DNA of 64,000 nt from Nocardia harenae NBRC 108248 (GTDB lineage Bacteria > Actinomycetota > Actinomycetes > Mycobacteriales > Mycobacteriaceae): NCBI RefSeq assembly GCF_001612885.1, contig NZ_BDBH01000009.1, positions 1-64,000 on the forward strand, written 5' to 3'. Positions within the stretch are counted from its first letter, which is position 1, and each line of letters starts with the position of its first letter. Position numbers and translations under genes: made by a program. Shown here piece by piece: positions 31,693-40,617 of this stretch. Below the pieces are notes generated by a model. That model was not told the origin of the DNA and did not search any database. It saw only the letters and a list, made by a program, of their open reading frames with translations.

Positions 31693-32373
31693 ATGGACGA
31701 GGTCCGGCGGCGGTTGCGGGAATTGGAGAGCAGCTCCGGGGGGAGCGATCTTCCGCCGGACGGCCGCGGTGGTGCCGGCCGTCGGCGGGCGGGTCCGGTG
31801 GCGGCCGGGCCCGGGCGGGAGGAACCCGCGCCGTCCGGCTCCGGCTGCGCGGCGCAGGGGGGTACCCCGCAGGGTGGGACGGTCGAGCAGGCGAAGGAAG
31901 CCTGTCTTCGCCTGCTCGCCGTCCGCGCTCGCAGCCGCGCCGAACTGGCGCAGCGGCTCTCCGCCAAGGGATTCGACGCCGAGGTGACAGCGGCCGCGGT
32001 CGAGCGGCTCGTCGAGGTCGGGCTGGTCGACGATGCCGCCTTCGCCGAGCAGTGGGTGCGGTCCAGGCACACCTTCTCCGGGAAGGGGCGGGCGGCACTC
32101 GCCCAGGAGCTGCGGCGCAAGGGGGTCGCGCCGGAGACGGCCGCGGCCGCGCTGGACGGTATCAGCGGGGACGACGAGCGGGAGCGGGCCGCCGAGCTGG
32201 TGCGCCGGAAGGTGCGCAGTCTGCCCGCGAGCGTGGATCGGGACACGGCGCTTCGCCGGTTGTCCGGGATGTTGGCCCGGCGAGGTTACCCGGCGTCGGT
32301 CGCCTTTCCGGTGGTCAGGGCAGAGCTCGATGCCGCCGGGTACACGGGGGGTACCGAGCTGGCGGAGGACTGA
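31693..32373 (+). CDS. recX: Regulatory protein RecX
   Basis: A 226-residue RecA modulator made of repeated three-helix units. The first 60 residues are a Gly/Pro/Arg-rich lead. The repeats contain ACLRLLAVRARSRAELAQRL, LVDDAAFAEQWVRSR and GVAPETAAAALDGIS. RecX binds the RecA filament and limits its growth. The gene is 34 bp downstream of recA and should be co-transcribed under LexA control. A hairpin follows the stop. Confidence 0.9.
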   Translation: MDEVRRRLRELESSSGGSDLPPDGRGGAGRRRAGPVAAGPGREEPAPSGSGCAAQGGTPQGGTVEQAKEACLRLLAVRARSRAELAQRLSAKGFDAEVTAAAVERLVEVGLVDDAAFAEQWVRSRHTFSGKGRAALAQELRRKGVAPETAAAALDGISGDDERERAAELVRRKVRSLPASVDRDTALRRLSGMLARRGYPASVAFPVVRAELDAAGYTGGTELAED

Positions 32374-32374
32374 T

Positions 32375-32407
32375 CCGGGCCGCCCGCCCGGAGGCGGAGC
32401 GGCCCGG
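32375..32407. terminator. Hairpin between convergent recX and gluD
   Basis: CCGGGCCGC at 32375-32383 pairs with GCGGCCCGG at 32399-32407 around a 15-nt loop. It lies just after the recX stop and 8 bp from the end of gluD, so it can serve both directions. There is no long T-run. Confidence 0.55.
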
Positions 32408-32415
32408 GACACCGC

Positions 32416-33309
32416 CTACTTCTTGGCGATATCAACACCCGGCGCGGCATCGGTGACCACGGAGTTCGCCGCGAGCACCGCGGTGCCCTTCCGCTTGCGG
32501 GTGCGCAGCCGCCGCTCCACCCGGGTGGCCACGAAGGTCAGCAGGCTGTTCAGCAGGATCATGATCAGCGCCACCACCATGAGCGCGGGAATGGTGTTGC
32601 TCTCCGCCGAGCCGAGCTGCTGCCCGGAGCGCACGATCTCGACATAGGTGATCTGGTAGCCGAGCGCGGAGTCCTTGAGCGCCACCACCATCTGCGAGAT
32701 CAGCGCGGGCAACATGGCGGTGATCGCCTGCGGCAGCAGGATCAGCCGCATGAGCTGGTTCTTGCGCAGCCCGAGCGCCACCGCCGCCTCGGTCTGCCCG
32801 CGCGGCAGCGAGCGGATCCCGGCCCGCACGATCTCCGCGATCACCGACCCGTTGTAGATGGTGAGCGCGGTGACCACCGCGGCGAGCGCCAGATCCTCCG
32901 CCATGAACAGGTCGTACTCGGCGAACACCGCGAACAGGAAGATCATCAGGATGAGCACCGGAATGGCGCGCGAGAGCTCGACCACCACGCTCGCGAACCA
33001 GCGCACCGGACGATGATCGGAGAGCCGCAGGATGCCGAAGATCATGCCGAGCACCAGCGCGAACACGATGGAGAGCGCGGCTGCGACGATGGTGCCGCGC
33101 AGGCCGGGCAGCAGGTACGTCTCCCACACCGAGACTTCCAGGAACGGCGTCCACTTGTCCGCCGCGAACTGGCCCTTGTCCGCGAAGGCGGAGATCGCCA
33201 GCCACAGCCCGGCGCCGACCAGCACCACAACGATCGCCGTGTAGAGGTGGTTGCGCAGCCTGGCCTTCGGGCCGGGCGCGTCGAAGAGGACCGAAGACGC
33301 GCCGCTCAT
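32416..33309 (-). CDS. gluD: Glutamate-type amino acid ABC transporter permease
   Basis: A 297-residue inner-membrane permease of the HisM/GltK family with about five or six helices. The EAA-loop that docks the ATPase is visible as EAAVALGLRKNQLMRLILLPQA near residue 186 (quoted in part). Its start overlaps the gluC stop (ATGA). With gluC it should form the heterodimeric channel for glutamate or glutamine uptake. gluABCD beside recX is also the arrangement in corynebacteria. Confidence 0.88.
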   Translation of the reverse strand: MSGASSVLFDAPGPKARLRNHLYTAIVVVLVGAGLWLAISAFADKGQFAADKWTPFLEVSVWETYLLPGLRGTIVAAALSIVFALVLGMIFGILRLSDHRPVRWFASVVVELSRAIPVLILMIFLFAVFAEYDLFMAEDLALAAVVTALTIYNGSVIAEIVRAGIRSLPRGQTEAAVALGLRKNQLMRLILLPQAITAMLPALISQMVVALKDSALGYQITYVEIVRSGQQLGSAESNTIPALMVVALIMILLNSLLTFVATRVERRLRTRKRKGTAVLAANSVVTDAAPGVDIAKK

Positions 33310-33977
33310 CGGGCTACCTCGAATCGCTTGGCCAGCCAGCCGAAGAAGAGGCCGGTGGGCAGGGTCAGGATCACGAAGCCGAGCGCGAAGATCGCGCCGA
33401 TCGCCAGCAGGTCGGCCTCGGTCTCGTTCATGGTCGCCATCAGCGCGGCCGCCTCGGCGACGCCGATCGCGGAGGCGATGGTGGAGTTCTTGGTGAGCGC
33501 GATCAGCACGCTGCCCAGCGGCGCGACCACCGCGCGGAAGGCCTGCGGCAGCACGATCAGCCGCAGGTTCTGGCTGAACCCGAGCCCGAGCGAGCGGCCC
33601 GCCTCGGACTGCCCGAGCGGCACCGTGTTGATGCCGGAGCGCAGCGACTCGCAGACGAACGCGGCGGTGTACACGCTCAGGCCGACGATGGCCCAGCGGA
33701 AGTTGATGGCGTTCAGCGTCTCGCCGCCCAGCGTGAGCCCCATGGTGGAGTACAGCCCGAGCGAGCAGAAGACGATGATCAGCGTGAGCGGGGTATTGCG
33801 GATCAGCGTGACGTAGGCGGTGCCGACGCCGCGCGCGATCGGCACCGGCGACACCCGCAGCCCGGCCACGATCGTGCCGAGCACCAGCGCGCCGACGGAG
33901 GAAAGCACCGTCAGCTGGATGGTCACCCAGAAGGCGTCCAGTATCTGGTCGCCGTACCGCGAGATCAGATCGAACAC
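33306..33977 (-). CDS. gluC: Glutamate-type amino acid ABC transporter permease
   Basis: A 223-residue permease paralogous to gluD. It has about five hydrophobic helices and the EAA-loop EAGRSLGLGFSQNLRLIVLP near residue 138. The GTG or ATG start gives MFDLISRYGDQILDAFWVT, a family-typical N-terminus. It is separated from gluB by 85 bp that contain a 17-bp hairpin, so less permease than binding protein is probably made. Confidence 0.88.
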   Translation of the reverse strand: MFDLISRYGDQILDAFWVTIQLTVLSSVGALVLGTIVAGLRVSPVPIARGVGTAYVTLIRNTPLTLIIVFCSLGLYSTMGLTLGGETLNAINFRWAIVGLSVYTAAFVCESLRSGINTVPLGQSEAGRSLGLGFSQNLRLIVLPQAFRAVVAPLGSVLIALTKNSTIASAIGVAEAAALMATMNETEADLLAIGAIFALGFVILTLPTGLFFGWLAKRFEVAR

Positions 33978-34018
33978 GAGCGCGCGTCCCTTGCGATCGA
34001 GGGTGGACGGGGGAAGAC

Positions 34019-34056
34019 CGGCGAGGGCGGCCCGGCGGGCCGGGCCGCCCTCGCCG
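34019..34056 (-). terminator. 17-bp hairpin between gluB and gluC
   Basis: Perfect complementary arms at 34019-34035 and 34040-34056 surround the loop CGGG. It lies 6 bp after the gluB stop and 41 bp before the gluC start on the transcribed strand. In binding-protein operons such hairpins act as partial terminators or mRNA stabilisers that keep the binding protein in excess. Confidence 0.7.
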
Positions 34057-34062
34057 AGCGGG

Positions 34063-34905
34063 TCAGTAGCGGTTCACCGTGGGCGGCGCCGGGATCTGGT
34101 ACCCGGTGGCGCCGAAGGTCTGGTTCAGCGCGGCGGCCCAGGAGCCGTCGGCGATCATCGCCTCGATGGCGTCGTTCACCGCGTCGCGGGTCTCCTGGTC
34201 GCCCTTCTTCAGCCCGATGCCGTAGTTCTCCGTGGTGAACGGCTCGCCGACCACCTCGAGCTGGCCCGGTGACTGGGCCGCGAAGCCGGCCAGGATGATG
34301 TCGTCGGTGGTCACCGCGTCCACCGAGCCGCTGCGCAGCGCCTCCACGCAGAGCGAGTAGGTGTCGTACTCCTGCAGCTGCACGTCGTTGGCGTACTTGT
34401 CCTTGACGTTCTGCGCCGGGGTCGAGCCCTTGACCGAGCAGAGCTTCTTGCCGCCGGTCAGCGACTCCGGGCCGGTGATGGTGGTGTTGTCGGCCTTGAC
34501 CAGCAGCGACTGCCCGGCCACGAAGTACGGCCCGGCGAAGTCGACCTTCTCCTTGCGCTTGTCGTTGATCGAGTAGGTGGCGATGACCAGGTCGACCTGC
34601 CCGTTCTCGATCAGCGTCTCGCGCTGGGCCGACGGGGCCTCCTTGAAGGTGATCTGATCCGGCTGTACGCCGAGCTTGCCCGCCACGTACTTGGCGACCT
34701 CGACGTCGAACCCGCTGTAGGAGCCGTCCTTGTTGCGCAGCCCGAGGCCGGGCTGGTCGAACTTGATGCCGACGGTGAGCTTGCCGTCCTTGGCGTTCTC
34801 GGTGGCGGACTTGTCGGAGCCGCCCCCACAGGCGGCCGTGCTCGCCACGGCAAGCGCCAGAGCGACCGCGCCGATCCCGGCGCGCAGCGCGCGGTTGATC
34901 CTCAT
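34063..34905 (-). CDS. gluB: Glutamate-type ABC transporter substrate-binding lipoprotein
   Basis: A 280-residue exported solute-binding protein. The signal peptide ends in a lipobox (ASTAAC, Cys26), so it is tethered to the outer face of the membrane. The family-3 solute-binding fold is visible as LTVGIKFDQPGLGLRNKDGS, GFDVEVAKYVAG and LIENGQVDLVIATYSI (quoted in parts). It should capture glutamate or a similar amino acid for gluCD. The ATG is preceded by GAGAAGGAA. It follows gluA by 19 bp. Confidence 0.88.
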   Translation of the reverse strand: MRINRALRAGIGAVALALAVASTAACGGGSDKSATENAKDGKLTVGIKFDQPGLGLRNKDGSYSGFDVEVAKYVAGKLGVQPDQITFKEAPSAQRETLIENGQVDLVIATYSINDKRKEKVDFAGPYFVAGQSLLVKADNTTITGPESLTGGKKLCSVKGSTPAQNVKDKYANDVQLQEYDTYSLCVEALRSGSVDAVTTDDIILAGFAAQSPGQLEVVGEPFTTENYGIGLKKGDQETRDAVNDAIEAMIADGSWAAALNQTFGATGYQIPAPPTVNRY

Positions 34906-34924
34906 CGAGTTCCTTCTCTCTGTC

Positions 34925-35725
<801 letters not shown>

Positions 35726-35744
35726 GGTCACTGACCTTAAAGGG

Positions 35745-35756
35745 AAAACCGGTTTT
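35745..35756 (-). promoter_or_regulatory. AAAACCGGTTTT palindrome upstream of gluA
   Basis: A perfect 12-bp palindrome lies 20 bp upstream of the gluA start in otherwise GC-rich DNA. It is placed to act as an operator for a dimeric repressor or activator of the glu operon. It does not match the corynebacterial AmtR consensus. Confidence 0.4.
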
Positions 35757-35852
35757 TGCCCTCCTTTACGGGACACGCCGCCGCGCCGCGCCGATTCGAC
35801 ATACCCCCGTAACCTGGCGGTACCCTCGTCTCCCCAGTCCCGGTGACCCCCG

Positions 35853-35858
35853 TAGGCT
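35853..35858 (+). promoter_or_regulatory. -10 hexamer, leaderless miaB
   Basis: TAGGCT is followed by 6 nt (GGGCGC) and GTG 35865. Confidence 0.5.
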
Positions 35859-35864
35859 GGGCGC

Positions 35865-37412
35865 GTGGATTCGATGGGACGGATGGCGGTGCTCCCGGCC
35901 GCGGAGGCCGGCGCCGGCCGCAGCTACGAGGTGCGCACCTTCGGCTGCCAGATGAACGTGCACGACTCCGAGCGGCTCTCCGGGTTGCTCGAAGATGCCG
36001 GGTACGTCCGGGCGGTGCCCGGCGCGCAGCCCGATCTGGTGGTCTTCAACACCTGCGCGGTGCGCGAGAACGCGGACAACAAGCTCTACGGCACGCTCGG
36101 GCACCTGGCGCCGGCGAAGGCGGAGCGGCCCGGCATGCAGATCGCGGTCGGCGGCTGCCTGGCGCAGAAGGACCGGGACGCCGTCGTCCGCCGCGCGCCC
36201 TGGGTGGACGTGGTCTTCGGCACGCACAACATCGGCTCGCTGCCGGTGCTGCTGGAGCGTGCCAGGCACAATGCCGAGGCCCAGGTGGAGATCCTGGATT
36301 CGCTGGAGGCGTTTCCCTCCACGCTGCCCGCCAAGCGCGAGTCGGCCTACGCGGGCTGGGTCTCCATCTCGGTCGGCTGCAACAACACCTGCACCTTCTG
36401 CATCGTCCCCGCGCTGCGCGGCAAGGAGGTGGACCGGCGCCCCGGCGATGTGCTCGCCGAGGTGCAGGCGCTGGTCGACCAGGGGGTGCTGGAGGTGACG
36501 CTGCTCGGGCAGAACGTCAATGCCTATGGCGCCTCGTTCGCCGACCCGGCCGAGCCGCGCGATCGCGGCGCGTTCGCCAAGCTGTTGCGCGCCTGCGGCG
36601 GCATCGAGGGTCTGGAGCGGGTGCGTTTCACCTCGCCGCACCCGGCGGAGTTCACCGACGACGTGATCGAGGCGATGGCGGTCACCCCGAATATCTGTCC
36701 GCAACTGCACATGCCGCTGCAGTCCGGGTCGGACCGGGTGCTCAAGGCCATGCGCCGCTCCTATCGGCAGGCGCGCTACCTCGGCATCATCGACAAGGTG
36801 CGGGCCGCCATGCCGCACGCGGCGATCACCACCGACATCATCGTCGGCTTCCCCGGCGAGACCGAGGAGGATTTCGAGCAGACCCTCGAGGTCGTCCGGC
36901 GGGCCCGCTTCACCAGCGCGTACACCTTCCAGTACTCCAAGCGGCCGGGGACTCCCGCCGCCGAGCTGCCGGATCAGCTGCCGAAGGCCGTGGTGCAGGC
37001 GCGGTACGAGCGGCTGATCGCGCTGCAGGAGGAGATCTCGCTGGCCGGGAACCGGGAGCTGGTCGGCGCCGAGGTGGAGTTGCTGGTAGCCGAGGGCGCG
37101 GGGAAGAAGAACGCCGCCACCGCCAGGATGAGCGGCCGCGCCAGGGACGGCAGGCTGGTGCACTTCCGCCCGGAGGGTGCCGGTATCCGCCCCGGTGACC
37201 TGGTGACCGTCACGGTGACCGGCGCCGCGCCGCACCACCTGATCGCCGACGCGCCGATCATCGACCACCGCCGGACCCGGGCCGGGGACGCGCACGAGCG
37301 CGGGATCACCCCGAAGACCGCGCCGATCGGGGTCGGGCTCGGGCTGCCGAGCATCGGCGCGCCCGTGGTGCAGGAGGCCAGCAGCGGCTGCGCCACCGGG
37401 TGCGGCACGTGA
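35865..37412 (+). CDS. miaB: tRNA-2-methylthio-N6-dimethylallyladenosine synthase
   Basis: A 515-residue radical-SAM methylthiotransferase that modifies A37 of tRNAs. The N-terminal UPF0004 domain has RTFGCQMNVHDSERL and its cluster cysteines (FNTCAVREN, VGGCLAQKD). The radical-SAM motif CNNTCTFC lies near residue 171. A TRAM domain (GKKNAATARMSGRARDGRLV) and a C-terminal extension of about 50 residues ending in cysteines follow. The GTG start is supported by the hexamer 6 nt upstream. miaA, which makes its substrate, lies about 3 kb downstream. Confidence 0.95.
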   Translation: MDSMGRMAVLPAAEAGAGRSYEVRTFGCQMNVHDSERLSGLLEDAGYVRAVPGAQPDLVVFNTCAVRENADNKLYGTLGHLAPAKAERPGMQIAVGGCLAQKDRDAVVRRAPWVDVVFGTHNIGSLPVLLERARHNAEAQVEILDSLEAFPSTLPAKRESAYAGWVSISVGCNNTCTFCIVPALRGKEVDRRPGDVLAEVQALVDQGVLEVTLLGQNVNAYGASFADPAEPRDRGAFAKLLRACGGIEGLERVRFTSPHPAEFTDDVIEAMAVTPNICPQLHMPLQSGSDRVLKAMRRSYRQARYLGIIDKVRAAMPHAAITTDIIVGFPGETEEDFEQTLEVVRRARFTSAYTFQYSKRPGTPAAELPDQLPKAVVQARYERLIALQEEISLAGNRELVGAEVELLVAEGAGKKNAATARMSGRARDGRLVHFRPEGAGIRPGDLVTVTVTGAAPHHLIADAPIIDHRRTRAGDAHERGITPKTAPIGVGLGLPSIGAPVVQEASSGCATGCGT

Positions 37413-37459
37413 CCGGTCCGGCCGATCCCGGCGACGAGCCGGGCCGAGAAGGAGACGAC

Positions 37460-38032
37460 GTGAACCCCGCCGAGAGCCTGGAACAGATGCGCGCCGAGAT
37501 CGACGCCGTGGAGCGGCGGGTCGCGGGGGAGATCGACCCGGGGGCCCGCGCGCTGGTGGTGGCGGTCGCGGTGTTCGCGCTGCTGATCTCGCTGGTGCTC
37601 GCGCACGCCGGGTCGGCGCGCGGCTTCGATGTGCTGCTCGGCACCGAGGCGGCGCGGATCGAGCACATCGGGCTGCCCTCCCGGATCTTCGTCTGGTTCG
37701 TGACGGTCTTCGGGATCGGCTTCTCGCTGCTGGCGCTGATGACCAGACGCTGGGCGCTGGCCTGGGTGGCGCTCGCCGGGTCGGCCGTGGCCAGCGCCTT
37801 CGGCGTCTTCTCCATCTGGCACCGGCAGACGCCCGGGCTGAACAACTACATCGGCGCGGGGCCAGGGATCGGGCTCGTCCTCGGCACCATCGCCGCCGTC
37901 GTCCTCACCTTCCACTGGGTGAAGGTGGTGTGGAGCCGGACCGCCGTGCACCTCGCCGCCGAGGAGCAGCGGCGCGCCGTCGCCGCCGCCGCGGAGGAAG
38001 AAGAGCGCAGGAAGCGCTTCGGCGAGAGCTGA
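37460..38032 (+). CDS. Four-helix membrane protein (Rv2732c-like)
   Basis: A 190-residue protein with an acidic coiled N-terminus (ESLEQMRAEIDAVERRV), about four hydrophobic helices at 30-160 and a charged helical C-terminus (AEEEERRKRFGES). The order miaB-membrane protein-DUF349 protein matches Rv2733c-Rv2732c-Rv2731 of M. tuberculosis. GTG 37460 is chosen because GAAGGAGA lies about 6 nt upstream; GTG 37409, overlapping the miaB stop, would add 17 residues. The function is unknown. Confidence 0.75.
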   Translation: MNPAESLEQMRAEIDAVERRVAGEIDPGARALVVAVAVFALLISLVLAHAGSARGFDVLLGTEAARIEHIGLPSRIFVWFVTVFGIGFSLLALMTRRWALAWVALAGSAVASAFGVFSIWHRQTPGLNNYIGAGPGIGLVLGTIAAVVLTFHWVKVVWSRTAVHLAAEEQRRAVAAAAEEEERRKRFGES

Positions 38033-38188
38033 GCTCCGCCTGCGGCGGGCATCCCGGTCGACCGAGCGCGTGCGGCGAGCTCAGCGGTCCGCGGCTGCGC
38101 CCGTCACCCGCGCGGGCCGAGCGCACCCCCGGAGAGCTGCGGCATCGCGTGCCACGCCGGCACCGGGCGAGCACCCGCCCGACCTCGG

Positions 38189-39571
38189 TCAGAGGTTGCT
38201 GACCGCGCCTTCGGCGGCGTCGGCCCACTCACGCCACTGCTTGGCCTGCTCGAGCGCCCGCTCGGCATCGCGGGTCTTCCCCGCGGCCTGCGCCTTGGCG
38301 GCCTGCTCCTCGAACTGCTGCACCCGCTCGCGGAACTGCGCCGCACGGGCGACCGCCTCCGGGTCGCTGCGCCGCCACTGGGCGTCGGCCGCCTCGCGCA
38401 CCCGCTTCTCGATGGCGCGCAGCTTGCCCTCCAGGTCCTGCATGCGCTCGCGCGGCACCTTGCCCAGCGCGTCCCACTTCTCCTGCAGGTCGCGCAGCGC
38501 GGCGCGGGCGCCTTCCAGATCGGTGGCCGGGTCGATATGCGCGTACGTGCGCAGCAACTCCTCCTTGGCGGTGGCGTTCTGCTCGAACTCGGCGTCCCGC
38601 TCGGAGGCGGCGGAGTTGCGGGCCGCGAAGAACACGTCCTGCGCGCTCTTGAACCGGCGCCACAGCGCCTCGTCGGCTTCGCGCGGCGCCCGGCCCGCGG
38701 CCTTCCACTCGGTCAGCAGGTCACGGAAGACGGCGGCGGTGCCTGCCCAGTCGGTGGAGCCGGAGAGCGCCTCGGCCTGCACGCACAGCTCCTCCTTGCG
38801 GGTCTTGGCGGTGGCGCGCTCGCGATCCAGCTCGGCGAAGTGCGCGCCGCGGCGGCGGTTGAACGACTCCCGCGCCTTGGAGTAGCGGCGCCACAGCGCG
38901 TCGTCGACCTTGCGGTCGACGCCGCGAATGGTCTTCCACTCGTCCAGGATCTCGCGCAGCCGGTCGCCCGCGGCCTTCCACTGGGTGGATTCGGCGGCGA
39001 TCTTCTCCGCCTCGGCGGCCAGCGCCTCCTTGCGCTCGGTGTGCTCGTGGCGCGCGCGCTCCTTTTCTTCGCGGGCGTGCGCGGCGGCTTCCTCGGAGTG
39101 CTCGGCGATGGCGGCGAGCCGGGCGGCGAGGCCGTCGATATCGCCGATGACGGCGGCGCTCGGCAGCGATTCGGCCAGCGCGACGGCGGCGGCCCTGGTC
39201 TTGCGGGCGTCGGCGCCCGCCGCGAGCCTGGCCTCCAGCAGCGCGACCTCGGTGGCCAGATCGTCGAAGCGGCGGCCGAAGTGCGCCAGCCCCTCGGTGG
39301 CGTCACCGGCCTGCCAGGAGCCGATCTGCCGCTCGCCGTCGGCGGTCTTGACCCAGGCGGTACCGTCCTCGTCGACGCGGCCCCACTTGCTCGGGTCGCT
39401 GACCGTCGGGACGACGACCGGGTGCGGATGCTGCTGGGCGGCGGGGCCGGGAGCGGGCTTGACGGCGTGCGGCTTGGGACGGGTGCCCGCACCGCCGGGC
39501 TTCGGGGCACCGGACGGGCGCGGTACCTGCGCGGGGCGGCCGGCGTCGGCGGTTCCGTTGGTGTCGGTCAT
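38189..39571 (-). CDS. DUF349 coiled-coil protein
   Basis: A 460-residue soluble helical protein with several DUF349 repeats. Each repeat carries a W..(A/G)…R..DEALWRRFKSA-type segment; examples are DDALWRRYSKARESFNRRR and DEALWRRFKSAQDVFFAARN. Residues 1-70 are a Pro/Ala-rich lead. It corresponds to Rv2731. The family is of unknown function, with proposed links to ribosome or nucleic-acid binding. ATG 39571 has GGAGC upstream. It is transcribed opposite to its neighbours. Confidence 0.8.
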   Translation of the reverse strand: MTDTNGTADAGRPAQVPRPSGAPKPGGAGTRPKPHAVKPAPGPAAQQHPHPVVVPTVSDPSKWGRVDEDGTAWVKTADGERQIGSWQAGDATEGLAHFGRRFDDLATEVALLEARLAAGADARKTRAAAVALAESLPSAAVIGDIDGLAARLAAIAEHSEEAAAHAREEKERARHEHTERKEALAAEAEKIAAESTQWKAAGDRLREILDEWKTIRGVDRKVDDALWRRYSKARESFNRRRGAHFAELDRERATAKTRKEELCVQAEALSGSTDWAGTAAVFRDLLTEWKAAGRAPREADEALWRRFKSAQDVFFAARNSAASERDAEFEQNATAKEELLRTYAHIDPATDLEGARAALRDLQEKWDALGKVPRERMQDLEGKLRAIEKRVREAADAQWRRSDPEAVARAAQFRERVQQFEEQAAKAQAAGKTRDAERALEQAKQWREWADAAEGAVSNL

Positions 39572-39684
39572 TGCTCCTCGTCCCTGCCGCGCGTCACGGC
39601 TGCCTGATTACGCCCTGGCTCACCCCATTCAACCCGGTGCGAGCCCTCGAGACCATTCGATCCACGCCCCCGCGAAGGGGACCA

Positions 39685-39712
39685 CCAGGTCGCCCGACCC
39701 GTGGTGACCTGG
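39685..39712. repeat. 7-bp inverted repeat in a divergent intergenic region
   Basis: CCAGGTC (39685-39691) and GACCTGG (39706-39712) are separated by 14 nt, between the DUF349 gene and the Rv2728c-like gene. It could be an operator; nothing else supports this. Confidence 0.25.
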
Positions 39713-39798
39713 GTTGTCGCTCCCCGAACACTATCAATCCCCGGGGGTTTTGCAGCAGAGACACTCGAACCCGCGGCACCCGCCGGACAGCCTGCGGC

Positions 39799-39804
39799 TA
39801 CCGT
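39799..39804 (+). promoter_or_regulatory. -10 hexamer, leaderless Rv2728c-like gene
   Basis: TACCGT is followed by 6 nt (TGTCGG) and GTG 39811. Confidence 0.45.
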
Positions 39805-39810
39805 TGTCGG

Positions 39811-40617
39811 GTGTTCTCCGTCGCGGCCCTGATGCCCGCGCCACCCGTCCTCGTTCCCGAGTTGTGCGGTGGTGCGGCGGAATCCGGCGTGCCCGATCCG
39901 GCGCGGGCGGCCGGGCACCGTCCCGGTGGCGCGACCGGCGACGCCCGCGGGATCGGCGCCGGGGCAGGCGATCCCCGGACCGTGCTGCGCGCGGCGGTGC
40001 TCGGCGTGCTGGCCGAGCTGGCGGCGGCGGCGAACACCTGGACGGTGCTCGGCACCGGGCAGGGGCAGTACGGTCCGGACACCGCGGGCACCTTCCTCGG
40101 GTACGGCGTCGACGTGCGGGTGGAGCTCGGCCCGGATGCCGCCGACGCGCCCGATCCCGAGCTGGCGCTGCCGGTGCTGATCGCGGGCTGGGCCCGCGGC
40201 GCGGTCGCCCCCGGCGCGAACGCCGAGGTCCGGCTGCTGCCGGAGGAGACATCGGCGCGCGCGGCGGCGGCCTTCGGCGCCCGGCTGCGCGCCGAACTCG
40301 ACGCCGTGCCGGAGTCGCGCGGGGTCCTGGTGATCGCCGACGGCGCCGCCACCCTCACCACCGCGGCCCCCGGCTACCTGGACGAGCGCGCCCCCGCCGT
40401 GCAGCAGCGGCTCGACACCGCGCTCGCGACCGGCGACCGCGCGGCCCTGCTCGACCTCGACGAGGAGCTGAGCGCGGACCTCGTGCTCCGCGGCCGCGCC
40501 CCGTACCAGGCGCTGGCCGGGCTCTTCGCCCGCGACGACGCGGTGGCGGCGGAGACCCGCTACCAGGACGCGCCCTTCGGGGTCGGGTACCACGCCGGGC
40601 TGTGGCGGCCCGCGTGA
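39811..40617 (+). CDS. Rv2728c-like protein (class III extradiol dioxygenase subunit B-like fold)
   Basis: A 268-residue Ala-rich protein immediately upstream of miaA, as Rv2728c is in M. tuberculosis. The start reads MFSVAALMPAPPVLVPELCG. Later segments LRAELDAVPESRGVLVIADG and YLDERAPAVQQRLDTAL agree with the extradiol-dioxygenase-like family, but no clear iron-binding His/Glu set is visible, so activity is doubtful. GTG 39811 is set by the hexamer 6 nt upstream. Its TGA overlaps the miaA start by 4 bp. Confidence 0.75.
   Translation: MFSVAALMPAPPVLVPELCGGAAESGVPDPARAAGHRPGGATGDARGIGAGAGDPRTVLRAAVLGVLAELAAAANTWTVLGTGQGQYGPDTAGTFLGYGVDVRVELGPDAADAPDPELALPVLIAGWARGAVAPGANAEVRLLPEETSARAAAAFGARLRAELDAVPESRGVLVIADGAATLTTAAPGYLDERAPAVQQRLDTALATGDRAALLDLDEELSADLVLRGRAPYQALAGLFARDDAVAAETRYQDAPFGVGYHAGLWRPA

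Noticed and set aside
28161..32246. A 1361-codon minus-strand open frame opposite recA, recX and the glycosyltransferase
   Set aside because: It lies antisense to well-recognised genes, has shadow-like His/Arg/Gly-rich composition and matches no protein family. Long antisense frames are common in DNA this GC-rich.
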